DNA of 64,000 nt from positions 1-64,000 of the forward strand of contig MU270117.1 in NCBI GenBank assembly GCA_021432635.1, read 5' to 3'. Of this stretch, positions 58,715-64,000 are shown in pieces. Origin of the DNA: Thozetella sp. PMI_491 (taxonomy: Eukaryota > Ascomycota > Sordariomycetes > Chaetosphaeriales > Chaetosphaeriaceae). Under the pieces are notes generated by a model, which worked only from the letters and a program-made list of their open reading frames with translations, was not told the DNA's origin and searched no databases. A program made the translations under genes and the position numbers. The first letter of the stretch is position 1. Each line of letters starts with the position of its first letter.

Positions 58715-61614
58715 GGGCGGCGTCTTGTGACACTCGAACTGGTGAAACCATGGCGCTGGGCTCTGGGGTTCCTAAGCTACCGGCTCCCGGACAGCACTTA
58801 AAAAAAGGACTTGTGCAGCATCGTGATCAAATAGTTGTGGTGGCAGATGGCAGGCGCTATGGCATGAGATGGGACGATCTGGCAACTGGCAGAGTTCACC
58901 TTGAAACAGAGAATGGGAAAAACGACATGAAGTAATTTCGCGCCTAGGTCACACAGATGGCTGATGCAGACCATGCTTGGGTGATTTACAAACGTCATGG
59001 GCTGATAAAGAGGTGAATGGTGTGGTGTCCGAGAGCGTTCTGCCCAGCGCCTAAAGGCGCCGACCTCTCTGGAGAGGTCCGGGAGCTGGGAATGCGCATG
59101 CAGCACGATCATCAGGAGCCCGTCCGCCGGTGCATCGCCCTCTTCCATGGAAAATCGCGAGACTTGACTCCAGGTAGGGGCTGCAGAAGTGTGTGTGGTA
59201 CAGGCTGGGGTAGATCTCGCCGCCGTGGCACAGGAGCTTGGGTCTTTGACGGGTACGGAGGAAGCATAAGTTTCAAACTTGACCGGCCAGGGGGGAAGGG
59301 GGGGGTGGGGGGTTGTCGATGGGAGCGGCGGAGCGGCTCGGGAGGGGCGCAGTTCGTACCTACTTCCTATGCAGTCAGACTTGACGGGAAGGCCACGCAA
59401 GGCCGGGGTGCGCCCTCCCTGCGGACCACGCGTTCGGCCCCCTTCATCTTCTTCCCGCGACCCAACCGGTAGTTGAGGGGCTTAGGGGGAGGCGGCCACT
59501 CAACCCTGTTTTGTGCAAACCGTTCAGATACTGCTCGAGAGCCACCAGCTGGAACGCGTGAACACAACCCTCTCCCCACCGTTTGCTCCCCTTCCCCGCC
59601 AGCTGGCCCGAAACAGAAGAGCAGAAAGAGTAGCTGGATCAAGAAGGTTGGCTAAGCTTCGTAATCCCTCACAGACTCCACCCATCGAAGACCGGAAGCA
59701 GGGCGGAACGTGACAGGCAGAGACGAGATGAGACGAAGGGCAGGGATGGAGGATCGCGGAACGTGGTCGAGTGCAGGGCACTAGCGTTCTGGTCCTGGAT
59801 TCCGAAGCCAAGTCTTAACCACCCCCCTCTAGGGTCCGCCAGGGCGGGTTAAGGGCTACCTGTGGGAACAGGGTTCAGGTATGCAAGGCATGCGTACGTC
59901 CAGCCCGTCTCGTGTGCGCGTGTGTACAGTACTACCTATGCACTATAATCAGCTCCCTAACTCGCATCTGGCCCGTCACCGCTACAACTCTCCACGTAAT
60001 CCCGTATGTGCAAGGCCTCCGGCAGTGCAGTGAATCCCCATGCCTCCCCCATACGTCCTTACAACCCTCCCTTGCCCTGGGCGCGCCCGCCCCACGGCAC
60101 GCTCCCAGGCGATAGATTAGCACCCTTGCTAGGAAACAGCGGACAGCAGAACAGGGCCCGGACGAGCCCTGGCACTTAGATTCACCTCAGTCGCGAAGGA
60201 AATGAGAGAAGGGGCAATCCAAGCCACACTCTTGGTCCTTGGGAGGCAGCAACTAGTGCCTTCACAATGCTGTCCAGAAGCACGTCGGTGGCGTCTGGGA
60301 GCGGGTGTTTCCTGGATTGCGAGAAAAAGAGATTCTGGAAACGTTTGAAGATGAGGTGGCAATCATTCCGCCCTCCGCATCTCCTGTCGCCGCCGCCGTC
60401 AGAGAACTCTAGCAGAGAGTCTCGAGCATCAAAAGCGAACCGCATGACGTATCCATCGGGGACTTCCCAGAAGGGCACGGCCCCAGCCTTCTGTCCAATC
60501 GACTGGGTCTCTCGTTTGCCTGGATGGGACAGCTACCAGCTCTACTTGGCTCTTTCTCGACCACGTCGCTTCCTACAACGGCTTAACCTTTCTTTTCTTC
60601 TACGTTTTCTCGGGCGCATCAAACAAAATCTCTGGTCCGCGATCGACAAGATCCCTGGACAGGCGGCGGCTTTTCCCATGGAGCCTCTGGGCGCGGAAGT
60701 TTTTAAAACAGGCTGAAAGTGAAGCGAGTTTCGCAGGGTCTCTGAGACTCGACCGGCAGCAGGGGTTCAGCGGTGCCACTCCATCTCCCTCCCCACCCGC
60801 GCCCGGGACAGCATGCCGGGACAGCAAGCAAGCCGGGACAGCAAAGTTTGTGTCCAGTGGACCAGTGGATCGGTGGACGAGGAAAAGAAAATCGACATTG
60901 ACGAGAACGGGCCGACCGAGTCGAAGCTGTCCTCGATCAATCGATCCAATCGACGCCACAGCCCCCCTCCCCTCCGCACGCTTTACTGGAGTCAGGCCTG
61001 TACATATGGAGCAGCGAGCCACTGGGCCCGAGACCATGGGCTGCTAGACGCCGGCCATTCTTAGCGGCCTTTGACTTACCAGGTGGCGCATGCTCTCTTA
61101 GCCGCCAGTGGCCTTTCAGAGACCGTAGCAGCCTAGCTTTCTGACAGGCTGAGGCTGCGTTCTGCGACCAGCGGCTGGTGTGCCTCCAGGATGAGACTCC
61201 CCAGCCTAGGGCTCTGCGGCCTGCAAAACACCGGCCAGACTGCCGGCCGCTGTAGCCCATTCCCGATGCGTACTGTCTGGTCTCTCCCCTCTACAAGAGC
61301 CTGCAGATAGCACGGTTGCATTGTGGGGCAGGCCCAGCACCTGCATCGAAAGGAAGCACATGAACGGACAAGCGTGCCAACTCGACATGCGATGGCGCCG
61401 TTCAAGCACATGTTCTGCAGCGGGCAGCTAGAGGCTCTAGCCTATAGCCTGCCAGTGGATGCCCCCCGGTCCCTTCCAGAGCATGCTGCACGGTAGCCGA
61501 TCATGTGCGTGATGGTGCTACTGCACCCGTAGCTCGAAATTGCTGGTCACTATCACTATCACTCAACCTCCGTGATATTGGTCACGTCTCCTCACCCCAC
61601 CACCCGGCGCCCTT
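58715..61614. other. Intergenic with one uncertain coding-like patch
   Basis: About 2.9 kb lack a confident gene. On the minus strand, 60182-60478 has an open frame with a coding-like product (VPFWEVPDGYVMRFAFDARD near its start, then IFKRFQNLFF and DATDVLLDSIVKALVAASQ). No convincing partner exon, start or family was found. A TACAGTAC word lies at 59925-59932. Confidence 0.4.
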
Positions 61615-62160
61615 CTAGTTGAGCGAGTTGAGTAGGAGTGCGCGGGATGCGCCGTCCTTTTTGGGGAGCAATGTCGCTATCCAGCCAATGCCCTGGCGAC
61701 GCTGCTCCGGGAGCAGACCGCCAGTGCTGCCGAGCATGCCTGCAAATAGACTCCTCCAGCGGTCGATATATTGGTCACGGGCGCTTACGCTCGGCTGTGA
61801 AGTAGGTTGGCCCTGAGCCCGGCCGCAATCCAGCTCATTAGACGAGTAACGATCGATTCCAGGCGCCTGGCGCTTCCGGACGGAATCAATGGACTTACTA
61901 CCTCGTACTTTTTGCGCATACGTGCCTCATCCAACAGGCGGTCCTTCGCTACACCGAGGCACAGGGTGGCAACCAACCAGAACGGGAGCGCCAGCACCAC
62001 GCTGTGGGCCACAGCTCCTTAGTTGGCTGGGGCTCGGGAGAGCGATAGGGTGGGGGTTGAAATAGCCGCCCTGGAACGGCCCCTGTGCGAGACCTGGTGC
62101 AAGTGCCGTTGGGCGCATCCAATCAGCAGCCGTCCTCGAGTCTCGGAACAGTGCGTGCAT
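61615..62160 (-). CDS. Probable small single-span membrane protein, function unknown
   Basis: Not recognised as a known family. The proposed model has three exons: 62094-62160, 61899-62017 and 61615-61812, totalling 127 residues with consistent phases. Exon 2 encodes a hydrophobic stretch (HSVVLALPFWLVATLCLGVA) followed by charged KDRLLDEARMRKKYE, like a membrane span with a cytosolic neck; its donor is a good GTAAGT. Exon 3 encodes DQYIDRWRSLFAGMLG, LLPEQRRQGIGWIATLLP and KKDGASRALLLNSLN, ending at a TAG. Exons 2 and 3 look coding and join cleanly. The first exon is weak: its donor is GTCTCG and the acceptor is CTAAG, so the true start may lie elsewhere. The gene would be tail-to-tail with ccs1. 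Confidence 0.5.
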
Positions 62161-64000
62161 GATGACCGAGGGCCTTTGATTCGCAAAGGTTCCAAGAGGT
62201 CTGTGACAGCCTCTCGGGCCTTGCATTGATTCCTCGACTAGGGACCCCTCGACATCGCTAGTCCTTCCATCACCAGCACCTCCACCCTTTAACCCTCCCC
62301 CCCCACACCTGTCCTCTTGCTCGCTTTCGCTGAGGAGGAGTGTACCGGCCTCAGCCAGGAATGGCCAATGCGCCATTCTGCAGGTGGGAAAATCTCACAG
62401 AAAAGCCACCCTCAACTAGGGCTATCGTAAGCCTGCTTCAATAGATCTTGCAGGCACCTCGTTCCCATGGCCGTTGCGACCCATAGAATACTGCAGGCCG
62501 GGCTACTTTATGGGTGCAGCAAGGCGCCCGCCAACCGGGCCTCGGATAGAGACCAGCTGACGCCCCAGTGTATTCCGTTGGGAGCGCCGGGCCAGTCGCT
62601 TGGCCTCACTTACAAGACGGACGGGAAGGAGTGGCCAGAGCCAGGCGAACAGGATAGCTTTGCCCATCTCGTGGCCAAGCCAGCAGCGAGCCCGGATGAG
62701 TGGGCGGCCTTCTGTCGTCCTGACATTGCCCAGCATCCTGGGCACTTTGACACATGGCTGCCCGTGTCTCAATGCTTTCGCTGGGTATTAGATTGGCAAG
62801 GCAAGGCGGGAAGATTGTAACATTCGATACCCTGGTCCCATCGCTTCTCCGCGCCCCCCCTCCCCTCCCTTGCTCTGGTACCTCTTGTTCCCTCCCGGCC
62901 GCTAGGTCGAGATGTGCGTGGAAGTGGTTCGATTTTGGCCCTGAAAAACGTTCGATTCTCTCCCAACGAGGACCAAGCCGTTTCTTCGCCATCAGCCCAG
63001 ATTGGAGGATCGACGAAGCTAAGAAACGTCCAGTCGATGTTTATTCAGTATGCCGTGTAGTTTATTGCACCTTTCCCCGGCCAGCCCCTCGATCGACTCA
63101 GCGCTTCCTCGAGCCTGTAGATACGGGAAACAGGGGGCTAGAAGGGGGCGAGACACTCACACCCCAAGGGCAAAAGGGGGGGGCGAGCTGTAGGATAGTG
63201 CAACGAGAACCACGAGCTACATACCGCTGGGCCGGGTAGGGTACATAGTACTTTGGGCTATCCGGAGTATGTACAACCACCCCTCTGGCTGGTGTCTTGT
63301 TTCTGTAGTCCCTCCACAGAGTACTTCCCTTCTTTTTTTTTTTTTTTTTCTTTCTCGATCTTGCGCGGCATCCCGGTCGCGCACTCCCCTTCTGATAACC
63401 ACACACTCTTTGGCCCCCTTCTCCATAACAAGGGGAACGGCCGACAGCAATTGCCAGAGGCGAACCCCTGCCGCCCCCCCTGTAACAAGCCCTCCGAAGC
63501 CCTCTCGCACAGGCATCACTGGTGTTTTGCCTACCCAGTTCGGACCCGGCAAGCGACGCAGTCTGTGTGGCCTGCATGATAAACCCAAGCCTTCAACTCA
63601 GACACCTCGCCTGTCGTTCCCTTTCTGTCTGCCCTTTTGTCCTAGGCGCTGGCTCTTCGTCCTCTGTCCACTCATTTCCCTTCGCTCCCCAACAAACGAC
63701 CCAGAGTGGTCTTCCACGATCGCACCACTATCGCCTCCTAATTGCCGGTTCGAGCCAGTCCTTTCCGTTGACGCTAGGGATACTACCTTAATACACACAC
63801 CACTGCGCCGGGTTGATCCCACCACCACTGCCATCTAGAGGCGCGCGTTCCCGAGCATCTGGACGAACTTAGTGTGTTGGCTGTGCTAGACAACAGCAGA
63901 TCCTCCGATACCTCAGCGACGGAACGAGCCAGTCAGGCACTTGCAGCGACAGGGTGTGCTGCACCTCCGGGACGCCAACCAGCAGCGACTTTGAGCCGCC
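62161..64000. other. Right-end intergenic stretch
   Basis: No gene is resolved to the window edge. A 17-T run lies at 63333-63349. The last 500 bp have the pyrimidine-rich look of a leader or promoter of a plus-strand gene starting beyond the window; that is inference only. Confidence 0.4.

Overview
The window is nuclear DNA of a filamentous ascomycete, most likely a Sordariomycete. Sordariales/Chaetomiaceae is my best guess, inferred from the one-to-one fungal orthologues, the GC-rich C-ending codons and the short GT..AG introns (mostly 50-130 nt, some with CTAAC-like branch sites). No bacterial operons, rRNA, tRNA, CRISPR array or intact transposon was recognised.

Left part (1-18 kb), compact: a ketopantoate-reductase-like enzyme (+), the SNF2 repair ATPase Rad26/CSB (-), a hemerythrin-domain protein with a mitochondrial-type leader (+), an unnamed Cys-rich protein (-), a Mpv17/PXMP2 membrane protein (+), the ESCRT-II subunit Vps22/Snf8 (-), a decayed intron-bearing copy of the ribosomal protein S16 gene, and the U5 snRNP assembly factor Aar2 (-).

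Middle part (18-41 kb), sparse: the only convincing gene is the C2H2 regulator CON7 (-), with about 4.4 kb of gene-free DNA downstream of it and about 17 kb upstream. This DNA is rich in homopolymers, microsatellites and a recurring 8-mer, TACAGTAC.

Right part (41-64 kb), compact again: the DEAD-box helicase Dbp2 with a long internal intron, the bifunctional thiamine enzyme Thi20 (HMP-P kinase plus TenA, 12 exons with a 19-nt microexon), the TORC2 subunit Avo3/Rictor, urate oxidase, mitochondrial ribosomal protein bL13m, the copper chaperone for SOD1 with an unusual hydrophobic N-terminus, and a probable unnamed 127-residue protein.

The genes do not form a biosynthetic cluster; they are housekeeping and signalling loci, often tail-to-tail or head-to-head. 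Exon borders were derived by hand from splice signals and reading phase. Every multi-exon model sums to a whole number of codons, which supports them, but none has transcript support here.
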